Part shown: in pieces, positions 33,391-41,220 of the stretch
Layout: every line of letters starts with the position of its first letter
How positions within the stretch are numbered: position 1 is the stretch's first letter
From: Allofournierella_A excrementavium
GTDB taxonomy: Bacteria > Bacillota > Clostridia > Oscillospirales > Ruminococcaceae
DNA: 64,000 nt
Reading direction: 5' to 3'
Assembly: GCA_019120375.1 (NCBI GenBank)
Contig: DWVE01000013.1
Coordinates: forward strand, 20,990 to 84,989
Notes under the pieces: generated by a model
Told to the model about the DNA's origin: nothing
Databases searched by the model: none
What the model saw: only the letters and a program-made list of their open reading frames with translations
Position numbers and translations under genes: made by a program

Positions 33391-34107
33391 ATGCGTTACG
33401 ATACTGTGGTGTTCGATCTGGACGGCACCCTGCTGAACACGATCCGGGACCTGGCGGACGCGGCCAACTATGTCTGCCGCGCCCACGGCTGGCCGGAGCA
33501 CACCCTGGACGAATACCGCTATTTTGTGGGCAACGGCATCCCGAAGCTGTGCCAGCGGTTCGCGCCCGAAACGGCCCGGGACGAGGCCAGCCAGAAAGAG
33601 GTGCTGGCCCAGTTCAGCGCCCGCTACGCCGCCCACAAGGAGGACACCACCGCCCCCTACCCCGGCATCGAGGCGATGCTTGAGGCCCTTTCGGCGGCGG
33701 GGGTGCGGTACGGGGTGCTCACCAACAAGGAGCACACCCTGGCCCAGGGAGTGATGGAGCACTACTTCCCCGGCCGGTTTGAATTCGTGCAGGGGGCGGT
33801 GCCCGGCGTGCCCACCAAGCCCGACCCCACGGCCCTGCACCATCTGCTGGCGCGGATGGGCGCGGACGAGAGCCGCACCCTCTTCGTGGGGGACAGCGAC
33901 GTGGACATCCACACCGCCCACAACGCCGGCCTGCCCGGCGCGGGGGTGCTGTGGGGCTTCCGCACAAAAGAAGAGCTGACGGCGGCGGGGGCCGAGGCCC
34001 TGGCCGCCACCCCCGCCGACCTCGCCCGCTACATCCTGGGCGGGGCGGAGGGCGTACATACCCCGGACCGGGAGGCGCGGGCTGCGGCCTGCGGCGGCGA
34101 AGGATGA
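33391..34107 (+). CDS. HAD-family phosphatase, phosphoglycolate-phosphatase type
   Basis: 238 residues. HAD motifs in order: FDLDGTLLN (Asp9 nucleophile, Asp11), TNK (motif II), KPDP (Lys, motif III) and GDSDVD (motif IV). The cap is the alpha-helical Gph type. It could clear 2-phosphoglycolate arising from DNA repair, which fits the following ogt and tag genes. The stop overlaps the ogt start (ATGA). Confidence 0.85.
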   Translation: MRYDTVVFDLDGTLLNTIRDLADAANYVCRAHGWPEHTLDEYRYFVGNGIPKLCQRFAPETARDEASQKEVLAQFSARYAAHKEDTTAPYPGIEAMLEALSAAGVRYGVLTNKEHTLAQGVMEHYFPGRFEFVQGAVPGVPTKPDPTALHHLLARMGADESRTLFVGDSDVDIHTAHNAGLPGAGVLWGFRTKEELTAAGAEALAATPADLARYILGGAEGVHTPDREARAAACGGEG

Positions 34108-34604
34108 GCGCCCTTTTGCTGGAAAGCCCGGTGGGCCCCCTCTGGCTCACGGCCCAGGGCGGCGCCCTCACCGGGTGCTGGTTCGTGAACGGGCGCTTCC
34201 CCCCGGAACTGCCCCCGCAGCCGCCCCGGGAAGCGGGCGACCCGGTGCTGGCCGCGGCAAAGGCCTGGCTTGAAATCTACTTTTCCGGCCGGGACCCCGG
34301 CCCTACCCCGCTCCTGGCGGCGGAGGGCACCCCCTTTCAGCAGGAGGTTTGGCGGCGGCTGGCGCAGGTGCCCTGGGGCACGGCCACCAGCTATGGCGCG
34401 CTGGCCGCTGACATCGCGGCGGAAAAGGGCATCCCGAAGATGAGCGCCCGGGCGGTGGGCGGCGCGGTGGGGCGCAACCCCATCTCCCTCTTCCTGCCCT
34501 GCCACCGGGTGCTGGGCGCGGACGGCCGCCTCACCGGCTACGGCGGCGGGCTGGAGAACAAGATATACCTGCTGAAGCTGGAGGGCATCCCCTTCCGCCC
34601 CTGA
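34104..34604 (+). CDS. ogt: methylated-DNA-protein-cysteine methyltransferase
   Basis: 166 residues. The active-site motif PCHRV (with the methyl-acceptor Cys) is at about 132-136, preceded by the DNA-binding helix-turn-helix around TSYGALAADIAAEKG and followed by GYGGGLENK. It repairs O6-methylguanine by self-methylation. The ATG at 34104 overlaps the HAD stop. The next gene, tag, is also an alkylation-repair enzyme. Confidence 0.95.
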   Translation: MSALLLESPVGPLWLTAQGGALTGCWFVNGRFPPELPPQPPREAGDPVLAAAKAWLEIYFSGRDPGPTPLLAAEGTPFQQEVWRRLAQVPWGTATSYGALAADIAAEKGIPKMSARAVGGAVGRNPISLFLPCHRVLGADGRLTGYGGGLENKIYLLKLEGIPFRP

Positions 34605-34673
34605 TTTATACGCCGGGAATATTTTATTATTTCTATACTTTTAGGAAACAGCATCGCACAAGGAGGAAACGCC

Positions 34674-35228
34674 ATGGAATGGACCGACGGCAAGCCCCGC
34701 TGCCGCTGGGCGAACCCGAAGAACCCGGCCTACATCGCCTACCACGACGGCGAGTGGGGCGTGCCTTTGCACGACGACCGGGCGCTGTTCGAGCTGCTGA
34801 TTTTGGAGACCTTTCAGGCGGGGCTTTCCTGGGAGTGCGTGCTGAACAAGCGCCCCGCCTTCCGGCAGGCCTTCGAGGGATTTTATCCCGAGCAGGTGGC
34901 GGCCTTCGACGAGGCAAAGCGGGAAGAGCTGGCCCAAAACGCCGCCATCATCCGCAACCGGCGCAAGATCTCGGCGGCGGTGAAAAACGCGGCGGTGTTC
35001 CTGGACATTCAAAGGGAGTGGGGCAGCTTCGACGCCTGGCTCTGGCACTGGACGCAGGGCGAGCCTCTCATCGAATACGGCCCCGCCTCCTCGCCCCTCT
35101 CGGACGAGATTTCCCAGGACCTCAAGCGCCGGGGCATGTCCTTCGTAGGCACCACGGTGGTCTATGCCTACCTGCAGGCGGCGGGGGTCATCAACGCCCA
35201 CGAGCCGGGGTGTTTTCTCGCGCCGTGA
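34674..35228 (+). CDS. tag: DNA-3-methyladenine glycosylase I
   Basis: 184 residues. Starts CRWANPKNPAYIAYHDGEWGVPLHDDR, the Tag signature, with the substrate-pocket Glu/Trp residues around ETFQAGLSWECVLNKR; the zinc-binding Cys/His set appears largely conserved. It excises 3-methyladenine from DNA. A TATACT at 34634-34639 may give it its own promoter besides read-through from ogt. Confidence 0.95.
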   Translation: MEWTDGKPRCRWANPKNPAYIAYHDGEWGVPLHDDRALFELLILETFQAGLSWECVLNKRPAFRQAFEGFYPEQVAAFDEAKREELAQNAAIIRNRRKISAAVKNAAVFLDIQREWGSFDAWLWHWTQGEPLIEYGPASSPLSDEISQDLKRRGMSFVGTTVVYAYLQAAGVINAHEPGCFLAP

Positions 35229-35249
35229 AGGGCCGCGCTCCAATTTTCA

Positions 35250-35279
35250 TTGACGCGCTCCGCCCTGGTGTGATATAAT
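35250..35279 (+). promoter_or_regulatory. consensus-like promoter
   Basis: TTGACG (35250-35255) and TATAAT (35274-35279), 18-nt spacer, with TGn before the -10. It drives the leader at 35286-35390 and the following unknown gene. Confidence 0.85.
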
Positions 35280-35321
35280 TAAGCATAGCCCCCGTTCGGG
35301 GACGAAACATCAGAATACTGG

Positions 35322-35362
35322 AAATGGCACATTGATCCACAGGATCAGTGTGCCATTTTTTC
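35322..35362 (+). terminator. leader terminator/attenuator
   Basis: AAATGGCACA and GGATCAG pair with complements to give a 17-bp near-perfect hairpin followed by six T residues. It lies about 40 nt after the expected transcription start and ends 28 nt before the next ATG, so transcripts can stop early or be controlled here. Confidence 0.8.
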
Positions 35363-35390
35363 ATTTTTCGTCCAGCGAAAGGAGACGCTT

Positions 35391-35768
35391 ATGACCCGAA
35401 TGATCGAATACGACGGCATTCCCTGCGCGGTGTACACCACCGAAAAGACCGCGGTCGCCCCCGGCGGCCCGGACCTCCCCTCCGACACGGTCATCTACGC
35501 CGCATGGCGGTGGCTGGCCCGCTGCCGGGTGCTTCATCATCCCCTCACCGCCCTGTGCTTCGCCTTCCGGCGGGAACTGGTGCGGGGCAGTTCCTTCCAG
35601 ATGGAAGTGAGCCTGCCCGCCCGTGCCGCCGCCCTCCCCTCCAAAGACCGGCTGCATCTGCTGCTGGTGCTCTCCTGCGACGGCGTGTGGCTCAAGCAGG
35701 TGGTCTTCTCCCCCCGCACGGTGCTGGCCGGCCTGCCCGGCCACGTGCGGCGGGTGGTGTTCCACTGA
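35391..35768 (+). CDS. hypothetical protein
   Basis: 125 residues, no signal peptide or membrane segment. GAAAGGAG precedes the ATG. The sequence (MTRMIEYDGIPCAVYTTEKTAV...) is basic and contains several Cys and His residues; no family recognised. It has its own promoter with an attenuator-like hairpin and its own terminator, so expression is probably conditional. Confidence 0.6.
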   Translation: MTRMIEYDGIPCAVYTTEKTAVAPGGPDLPSDTVIYAAWRWLARCRVLHHPLTALCFAFRRELVRGSSFQMEVSLPARAAALPSKDRLHLLLVLSCDGVWLKQVVFSPRTVLAGLPGHVRRVVFH

Positions 35769-35776
35769 GGCAGACA

Positions 35777-35808
35777 AAAAGAGTTCCGGGCGAAAGCCCG
35801 GAACTCCT
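35777..35808 (+). terminator. terminator
   Basis: GAGTTCCGGGC-GAAA-GCCCGGAACTC perfect hairpin just after the stop at 35768; the T-run is weak on plus. Confidence 0.75.
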
Positions 35809-35881
35809 CGCACCGCCCTGCCGCCTGACGGCCTCCCCCGCCTTCCCCCTTCGGGCGCGGTCCGGTCACAGAGCCGGCCTA

Positions 35882-35910
35882 TTGATACCGGGAACGATGT
35901 GTGGTACAGT
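35882..35910 (+). promoter_or_regulatory. promoter
   Basis: TTGATA (35882-35887) and TACAGT (35905-35910) with a 17-nt spacer, 42 nt before the next ATG. Confidence 0.65.
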
Positions 35911-35952
35911 GAAGACAGTTCAAATGTTTTGCAGACCGGGAAGGAGCGCGCC

Positions 35953-36387
35953 ATGCGGCAGATCGTCATACGAAAAGACCCTGTCCCCGCCTTGAATTCC
36001 CGCGTTTCCCTCATGGGCTGTGGGTCCTCCATCCATATCTCCTGCCCCGAAACGGCGGACGCGCTGCTCAAGGACGCGGTGAACGAGACCGTTCCCCTCG
36101 CCGCCCTACTTGAGGAATTCCGCCGCTTCACCGCGGGGCAGCCCTCCGCGCTCTTCGCCAGAATGTATCAGCTCAGCGAGACGAGCGGGCTGGTCATCGA
36201 CCAGAACATCTATCTCTATCACTGCGACGTCTGCCCCGTGTGGGTGGAGGCGGAAGAGGCCCGCTGGGCATACATGGGCGGCAAAAAATATCTGGGCGAC
36301 TCCTGGTGGTTCGACGACGACGAAATTTTGAAGGACGTCCGGGAAATGAACGTAGTCGCCTTTTTGGAAAAGTACAAAGGCTGCTGA
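35953..36387 (+). CDS. hypothetical protein
   Basis: 144 residues, start chosen for AAGGAG at 35941-35946. No signal or membrane segment. A CDVC pair near residue 94 and several Trp and Asp residues (DSWWFDDDEIL) suggest a small folded cytosolic domain, possibly metal-binding. No family recognised. It has its own promoter. Confidence 0.6.
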   Translation: MRQIVIRKDPVPALNSRVSLMGCGSSIHISCPETADALLKDAVNETVPLAALLEEFRRFTAGQPSALFARMYQLSETSGLVIDQNIYLYHCDVCPVWVEAEEARWAYMGGKKYLGDSWWFDDDEILKDVREMNVVAFLEKYKGC

Positions 36388-36604
36388 GCGCCCTGGGGAC
36401 AGCCCCGTCCGAAAAAAGCGCACGGTCTGTGGCGGGGAGGGACGGCGGGCAGCCGCTCCGCGCTTTTTGCGGGCATTCCGCCCTGCCTGCGGCGCTTCGT
36501 CTGCTGGAAGAAGGGCCGCGTGGGGCGGGTGGTGTTCCACAGAACAGAAAAAGCTCCGGGCAAATGCCCGGAGCTTTTCCTTCGTCACAGTCCTGCGGGC
36601 CGCC
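36388..36604. other. intergenic stretch with a partial copy of the 35.75-kb module
   Basis: No gene seen. At 36518-36580 it repeats, with differences, the segment GCGGGTGGTGTTCCAC plus the terminator found at 35750-35808; the second hairpin is AAGCTCCGGGC-AAAT-GCCCGGAGCTT (36547-36580), which can terminate both strands. Confidence 0.6.
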
Positions 36605-37249
36605 TCACTTTGTGAGCTTGCGGCCCATGAACCGGGGATTGACGTACAGCACATAGACGCAGGCGGCGGCGATCATCAGCACAGCGCCCGCGAGGCCCAG
36701 CCCGAAACGGACGGTCAAAAAGGCGGCGCAAAGCTGCGCGCAGCAATAGCCCAGCTCGATGCGCGTGTTTCTTCTGCGCCGGGCGATGTCCGCTTCCCAG
36801 CGGTGGTTGGAAGCCATCCATACCGAGCTGCACAGAAGCAGCACGAGGGAGACCGCCAGTTCTCCCCGGTAGAGCGCTTCGTTTTCCACTCCGGGCTGCC
36901 GGAGCTGCCATATCACCGAGGTGCTGTTGAACAGAAACGCCACCTGCGCGGTGATGGCCATTTTTATCAGATTGGCCCGGAGGATGAGGTTGGGCTTTTG
37001 GGGGGCCGGGGAGTTTTGCGCGCCTGTCTCTCCCCCGCCGTTTTTGCCCGCGCCCACAAGTTCCGCCAGACTTGTTTCAAACACCTCCGCCAACCGGACG
37101 AGGTTTTCCGCGGTCGGCTCCGACTGCCCTGTTTCCCATTTTGACACGGCCTGCCGGCTCACGCCGATCTGCTCCGCCACATATCCCTGGGACAGTTTCA
37201 GTTTCTCCCGTCTGTCTTTGATGCGTTCGCCCAAAGTCACTGCCATCAC
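36605..37249 (-). CDS. XRE-family regulator with membrane C-terminus
   Basis: 214 residues. An N-terminal helix-turn-helix of the XRE type (LGERIKDRREKLKLSQGYVAEQIGVSRQAVSKWETGQSEP, residues about 6-45), a linker to ~85, then about four hydrophobic segments. Such proteins can link a membrane event to transcription. The start could also be the next Met (37246). It lies upstream of, and apart from, the ABC-F gene, both on minus. The target is unknown. Confidence 0.85.
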   Translation of the reverse strand: MMAVTLGERIKDRREKLKLSQGYVAEQIGVSRQAVSKWETGQSEPTAENLVRLAEVFETSLAELVGAGKNGGGETGAQNSPAPQKPNLILRANLIKMAITAQVAFLFNSTSVIWQLRQPGVENEALYRGELAVSLVLLLCSSVWMASNHRWEADIARRRRNTRIELGYCCAQLCAAFLTVRFGLGLAGAVLMIAAACVYVLYVNPRFMGRKLTK

Positions 37250-37373
37250 CTCCGTGTGGTCTTATTGTAGCGGAAAATCCCTTTGAAGTCGACCAACTGC
37301 ATGTCAACCGGCGGTTGCGGCAGCGCTTTTTTCTTTGGAAAAGGTAAGACGGGCCGCCGCCCATGCTCCTTTT

Positions 37374-38996
37374 TCACAGCATCTTCTTGCGGGCGATGAG
37401 CCGTTCAAATTCTTTTTCCAGTTCCTCTTTGTCCGTCCGGCGGTCCGCGACGGACAGCCGCGCGATGACCTCTGCCAACCGCAGTTCCAGAAGGGCTTTC
37501 TCCGTTTCCTTTTCCTGCCGGGGCTTTCTCTGTTCTTTCTCCCAGGCGGTGAGGTTTCCTTCAAAGGAAAAGAGCTTTCTGTCCGCGATGCGCAGGGTCC
37601 GGGTGGCGCATCCATCGGAAAACGTGCGGTCATGGGAAACAAACAGGACCGTTCCCTCATAGTCCTCCAGCATTTTTTGCAGGGCCTCGACGGCGGGCAT
37701 GTCCAGGAAGTTTGTCGGCTCGTCCAGCAGGAGCAGATTCGCCGGCGAGCCGAACAGCTTTGCAAAGGCCAGTTTCACCCGTTCCCCGCCGCTCAGGTCC
37801 CCCGCTTTTTTGAACACATCCTCCCGGCGGATCAAAAGCCGCGCCAGTATGCCCCGCATGGTGTTTTCGCTCTGGACCGACGTCTCCATGACGTTTTCCA
37901 GAACCGTTTTGTTCAGGTCCAGGGTCTCCAGCCCCTGCCGGAAAAACCCGACCTTTGCCTTGGGGACCAATCGGATGCCCGGCGCGCCGGACCAGATCAG
38001 TTCCATGAGGGTGGTTTTTCCTGCCCCGTTTGGCCCCACCAGGGCGGTTTTGCTCCCTCTTGGCAGAGAGAAGGCGGCGTCTTCAAAGATAAGGTCCTTC
38101 CCATAGCCGAACGTGATGTGTTCTCCCACAGCGACCTGCCGGTTGGCGGGCGGGTCCGTCAGCGAAAAATCTATCCGCACCGGGGCCGTTTCCTGCGGCT
38201 TCTCCTTTGCCTCCAGCTGCTCCAGGCGGGTGAGTATCGTTTTACGGGCGCTCTCCAGCTTCTCCGCCCGCTCGGCTGCCTCCCGTTTGTGAAGGCGGGC
38301 CTCCGAATTTCCCATCCGCCGGGGTGCTTTTCGGACACTTTTGCCGGCCTGGCTCCGGCGGCAGGCCGCCTTCTCCAATCGCGCTTTTTCCGCCTGATAT
38401 TGCCGGTACTCAAATTCCTGCCGCCCGGCGGCCTGCTCTCTTTGTTTTTGGAAGGCAGTGAAGCCGCCCGAATAAAAATGGAGCTGCCCGTCCTTTATCT
38501 CGATGATGCTGGTGCACAGGCGGTCCAGAACAGCCCGGTCATGGCTGACGAGCAGCAGGGTCGGGCACTGTTCCAGCATCCGGCAGCAGAGCTCCACCCC
38601 GTCAGCATCCAGATTGGCGGTGGGTTCATCGGCAAAGACCAAAACAGCATCGCTGCCCATGGCCGCCAGACCCAGGCGGGTCATCTCTCCGCCGCTCAAA
38701 CGTTCGCGGCACAGCTTTCCCGAAAGGCCAAACTCACTGCATTTTTGCGGGTCAGCCCGTTCCGCCCGTTGCCGGAACTGCCTGAAATAGCTCACCGGCG
38801 CCTTGCAGGTCACGCTCCCCTCCTCCGGGGCCAGTTCCCCGGACAAGATGTTCAAAAGCGTGGTCTTGCCCGCCCCGTTGGTCCCGACGATGCCGATGCG
38901 GTCCCCTTCGTACACGGTCAGCTTTTCAAACTCCAGTATCTTCCGTTCACCAAACGAATGAACTATATGGTTTGCAGACAACAAAATTTTCGACAT
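37374..38996 (-). CDS. ARE-type ABC-F ATPase (ribosome protection)
   Basis: 540 residues, two ABC domains and no membrane segments. Walker A motifs GTNGAGKTT (near 38) and GPNGAGKTT; signatures RLSGGEMTR and DLSGGERVK; Walker B VFADEPTANLD and LLLLDEPTNFLD. The inter-domain linker is long and Lys/Arg/Glu-rich, and a charged coiled-coil tail follows the second domain, as in antibiotic-resistance ABC-F proteins of the Vga/Lsa/Msr type. The start at 38996 follows AGGGAGGTG. It probably displaces a 50S-binding drug such as a lincosamide, streptogramin or macrolide; the drug class is inferred. Codon use looks less GC-extreme than its neighbours, which hints at transfer. Confidence 0.8.
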   Translation of the reverse strand: MSKILLSANHIVHSFGERKILEFEKLTVYEGDRIGIVGTNGAGKTTLLNILSGELAPEEGSVTCKAPVSYFRQFRQRAERADPQKCSEFGLSGKLCRERLSGGEMTRLGLAAMGSDAVLVFADEPTANLDADGVELCCRMLEQCPTLLLVSHDRAVLDRLCTSIIEIKDGQLHFYSGGFTAFQKQREQAAGRQEFEYRQYQAEKARLEKAACRRSQAGKSVRKAPRRMGNSEARLHKREAAERAEKLESARKTILTRLEQLEAKEKPQETAPVRIDFSLTDPPANRQVAVGEHITFGYGKDLIFEDAAFSLPRGSKTALVGPNGAGKTTLMELIWSGAPGIRLVPKAKVGFFRQGLETLDLNKTVLENVMETSVQSENTMRGILARLLIRREDVFKKAGDLSGGERVKLAFAKLFGSPANLLLLDEPTNFLDMPAVEALQKMLEDYEGTVLFVSHDRTFSDGCATRTLRIADRKLFSFEGNLTAWEKEQRKPRQEKETEKALLELRLAEVIARLSVADRRTDKEELEKEFERLIARKKML

Positions 38997-39490
38997 AAGA
39001 GCACCTCCCTGCCCTTGCAGAAGGTGCCGGATGGGCGCGTCTGGGCGCAAAAAGGCCCGGAAATACACGTTGCCGCATAGTTCCAGGCTGTTCCCAAAAA
39101 TGGAAAGGCCCGGCAGTATCCGCCCGATTCCAGCACAAACAAAGGGGCTAAATCCCACTGCGTAAAAACATGTTTGTGTGAAGTTTTCAGCGAATGCGCA
39201 TTCCTGCCGTACCTTTCCCTTTCTTCTTTTTTTCATTTCGAGCATAACACAGCCGCCGGCTTTTGGCAAGCATTTTTCGCTGGGCGGGCCGGCGCGTGTT
39301 CTTCCGGCGGCAAGCCGGCCCGGCAAACGGTCCGATTCACCGGGAGCACTGCCCTGCCTGAACTTCCGTTTTGCCTTTTGAAGCTCCTGTTTTGCAGACC
39401 TGCGCTCGGCCAATTCTTCCAAGCACAAATCCGGAGCCGCCCGCCGGCGCAAGGTCCGTATCTTTTCTTTTCCCTGCCCCGGAACAAAGG
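38997..39490 (-). other. long leader of the ABC-F gene and unassigned sequence
   Basis: About 490 bp without a confident gene. The part next to the ABC-F start resembles the long leaders of drug-inducible ABC-F genes and contains a 7-codon frame (MFLRSGI, 39146-39169 on minus) without a good ribosome site. Farther up, a frame reading EELAERRSAKQELQKAKRKF could be a relic of coding sequence. Neither is certain. Confidence 0.35.
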
Positions 39491-39526
39491 GAAAGCCGGC
39501 AGACGCAAAAGCGTCTGCCGGCTTTC
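39491..39526 (-). terminator. terminator of the tRNA operon
   Basis: AAAGCCGGCAGACGC pairs perfectly with its complement around AAAA/TTTT, directly after the tRNA-Glu CCA end. Confidence 0.9.
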
Positions 39527-39601
39527 TGGTGACCCGTCCGGGAATCGAACCCGGGTTACCGCCGTGAAAGGGCGATGTCTTGACCGCTTGACCAACGGGC
39601 C
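39527..39601 (-). tRNA. tRNA-Glu (anticodon TTC)
   Basis: Cloverleaf on minus: acceptor GGCCCGT with ACGGGTC, anticodon loop CTTTCAC with anticodon TTC, T-arm GGTTCGATTCC, and encoded CCA. 75 nt. Confidence 0.97.
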
Positions 39602-39606
39602 ATATT

Positions 39607-39688
39607 ATACAAGGCTTAGCTACGACAGCAAGCAACACATCGTCCACTACTGCGGGCGACCCCCATGTATCGTAGCTAAACCTTGTAT
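39607..39688. repeat. 19-bp near-perfect inverted repeat between two tRNA genes
   Basis: Arms 39607-39625 (ATACAAGGCTTAGCTACGA) and 39670-39688 match as an inverted repeat at 18 of 19 positions and enclose 44 bp. They fill nearly the entire spacer between tRNA-Met and tRNA-Glu. Confidence 0.9.
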
Positions 39689-39689
39689 C

Positions 39690-39766
39690 TGGTAGCGGTA
39701 ACTGGATTCGAACCGGTGACACTTCGGGTATGAACCGAATGCTCTAGCCAACTGAGCTATACCGCC
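39690..39766 (-). tRNA. tRNA-Met (anticodon CAT, elongator type)
   Basis: Cloverleaf on minus: acceptor GGCGGTA with TACCGCT, D-arm AGCTCAGTTGG, anticodon loop TTCATACC with CAT, T-arm GGTTCGAATCC and encoded CCA. 77 nt. The first pair forms, and the body resembles elongator tRNA-Met of Firmicutes. Confidence 0.93.
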
Positions 39767-39801
39767 ATATTCAGCTACGCCCTTCTGAAAGGCGCTTTTA
39801 T

Positions 39802-39830
39802 ATTATACTGAATGATGGGGGGCTTGTCAA
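39802..39830 (-). promoter_or_regulatory. consensus promoter of the tRNA operon
   Basis: TTGACA (39825-39830) and TATAAT (39802-39807) on minus with a 17-nt spacer, 35 nt before tRNA-Met. Confidence 0.95.
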
Positions 39831-39843
39831 TACTTTTTTGTTG

Positions 39844-39884
39844 GAAAAAGACGGCGGCGGCGGGATTTTCCCGCCGCCGCCGTG
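39844..39884 (-). terminator. terminator of the parA-parB-serS operon
   Basis: ACGGCGGCGGCGGGA pairs with its complement around a 4-nt loop and is followed by T residues on minus, 13 nt after serS. Confidence 0.9.
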
Positions 39885-39897
39885 CTGCGCTCTTTTT

Positions 39898-41205
39898 TTA
39901 TTTTGCTTCGGGCACCAGCAGTTCCTTGCCGCCCATGTAGGGGCGCAGGACCTCGGGGATCTTCACGGTGCCGTCCGCCTGGAGGTTGTTCTCCAGGAAG
40001 GCGATGAGCATCCGCGGAGGCGCCACGCAGGTGTTGTTCAGGGTGTGAGGCAGGTAGTTGCGGCCGTCCTCGCCCTTCACGCGGATTTTCAGACGGCGGC
40101 TCTGTGCCTCGCCCAGGTTGGAGCAGCTGCACACCTCGAAGTACTTCTTCTGGCGGGGGCTCCAGGCCTCGATGTCGCAGCTCTTCACCTTCAGGTCGGC
40201 CAGGTCGCCGGAGCAGCACTCCAGCTGGCGCACGGGGATGTCCAGGCTGCGGAACAGCTCCACGCTGTAATGCCACATCTTCTCGTACCAGTCCATGCTC
40301 TCCTCCGGCTTGCAGAGCACGATCATCTCCTGCTTCTCAAACTGGTGGATGCGGTAAACGCCGCGCTCCTCCAGGCCGTGGGCGCCCTTCTCCTTGCGGA
40401 AGCAGGGGCTGTAGCTGGTGAGGGTCAGGGGCAGCTTTGCCTCGGGGATGATCTGGTCCACGAAGCGGCCGATCATGGTGTGCTCGCTGGTGCCGATGAG
40501 GTAGAGGTCCTCGCCCTCGATCTTGTACATCATGGCGTCCATCTCGGGGAAGCTCATGACGCCCTGCACCACCGCGCCGTGCATCATAAAGGGCGGGATG
40601 ACGTAGGTGAAGCCCTTGTTGATCATAAAGTCGCGGGCGTAGGCCAGCACCGCCTCGTGCAGGCGGGCGATGTCGCCCAGCAGGTAGTAGAAGCCGTTGC
40701 CGGCCACGCGGCGGGCGCTGTCCAGGTCGATGCCGCCGAAGCTCTCCATGATCTCGGTGTGGTAGGGGATGTCAAACTCCGGCACCACGGGCTCGCCGAA
40801 GCGCTGCACTTCCACGTTGCAGCTGTCGTCCGGGCCGATGGGCACGGAGGGGTCGATCATGTTGGGGATGACCAGCATGATGTCGCGGATCTCGCCCTCC
40901 AGCTTCTCCTCCTCGGCCTCCAGCTCGGCCAGACGCTGGGCCTGGGCGGTCACCTTGGCCTTGGCGGCCTCCGCCTCCGCCAGCTTGGAGGGGTCCTTCT
41001 TGGCCTGGCCCATCAGCATGCCCACCTGCTTGGAGAGGGTGTTGCGCTCGGCGCGCAGGGCGTTGGCCTCGGTCATCACCGCGCGGTTCTTCGCGTCCAG
41101 CTCGATGACCTTGTCCACCAGAGGCAGCTTGGCCTCCTGGAATTTCTTCTTGATGTTCTCCTTCACTGCGTCGGGATTTTCCCGCACAAATCGAATGTCC
41201 AGCAT
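39898..41205 (-). CDS. serS: seryl-tRNA synthetase
   Basis: 435 residues. An N-terminal coiled-coil arm (about 30-105, rich in Lys/Glu/Ala) binds the long arm of tRNA-Ser; the class II catalytic core follows, with GTSEHTMIG, motif 2 CFRKEKGAHG...RVYRIHQFEKQE and motif 3 NTCVAPPRMLIAFLENN. It charges tRNA-Ser. It follows parB by 15 nt, so it is in the par operon; there is no room for a T-box leader. Confidence 0.97.
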   Translation of the reverse strand: MLDIRFVRENPDAVKENIKKKFQEAKLPLVDKVIELDAKNRAVMTEANALRAERNTLSKQVGMLMGQAKKDPSKLAEAEAAKAKVTAQAQRLAELEAEEEKLEGEIRDIMLVIPNMIDPSVPIGPDDSCNVEVQRFGEPVVPEFDIPYHTEIMESFGGIDLDSARRVAGNGFYYLLGDIARLHEAVLAYARDFMINKGFTYVIPPFMMHGAVVQGVMSFPEMDAMMYKIEGEDLYLIGTSEHTMIGRFVDQIIPEAKLPLTLTSYSPCFRKEKGAHGLEERGVYRIHQFEKQEMIVLCKPEESMDWYEKMWHYSVELFRSLDIPVRQLECCSGDLADLKVKSCDIEAWSPRQKKYFEVCSCSNLGEAQSRRLKIRVKGEDGRNYLPHTLNNTCVAPPRMLIAFLENNLQADGTVKIPEVLRPYMGGKELLVPEAK

Positions 41206-41220
41206 GTCGCTACTCCCCTT

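Noticed and set aside
39146..39169. Seven-residue leader peptide upstream of the ABC-F gene
   Set aside because: There is no good ribosome site and no clear alternative hairpins that would make an attenuator; kept only as a remark.
41206..41220. T-box leader for serS
   Set aside because: Only 15 nt separate parB and serS, and no T-box consensus is present.
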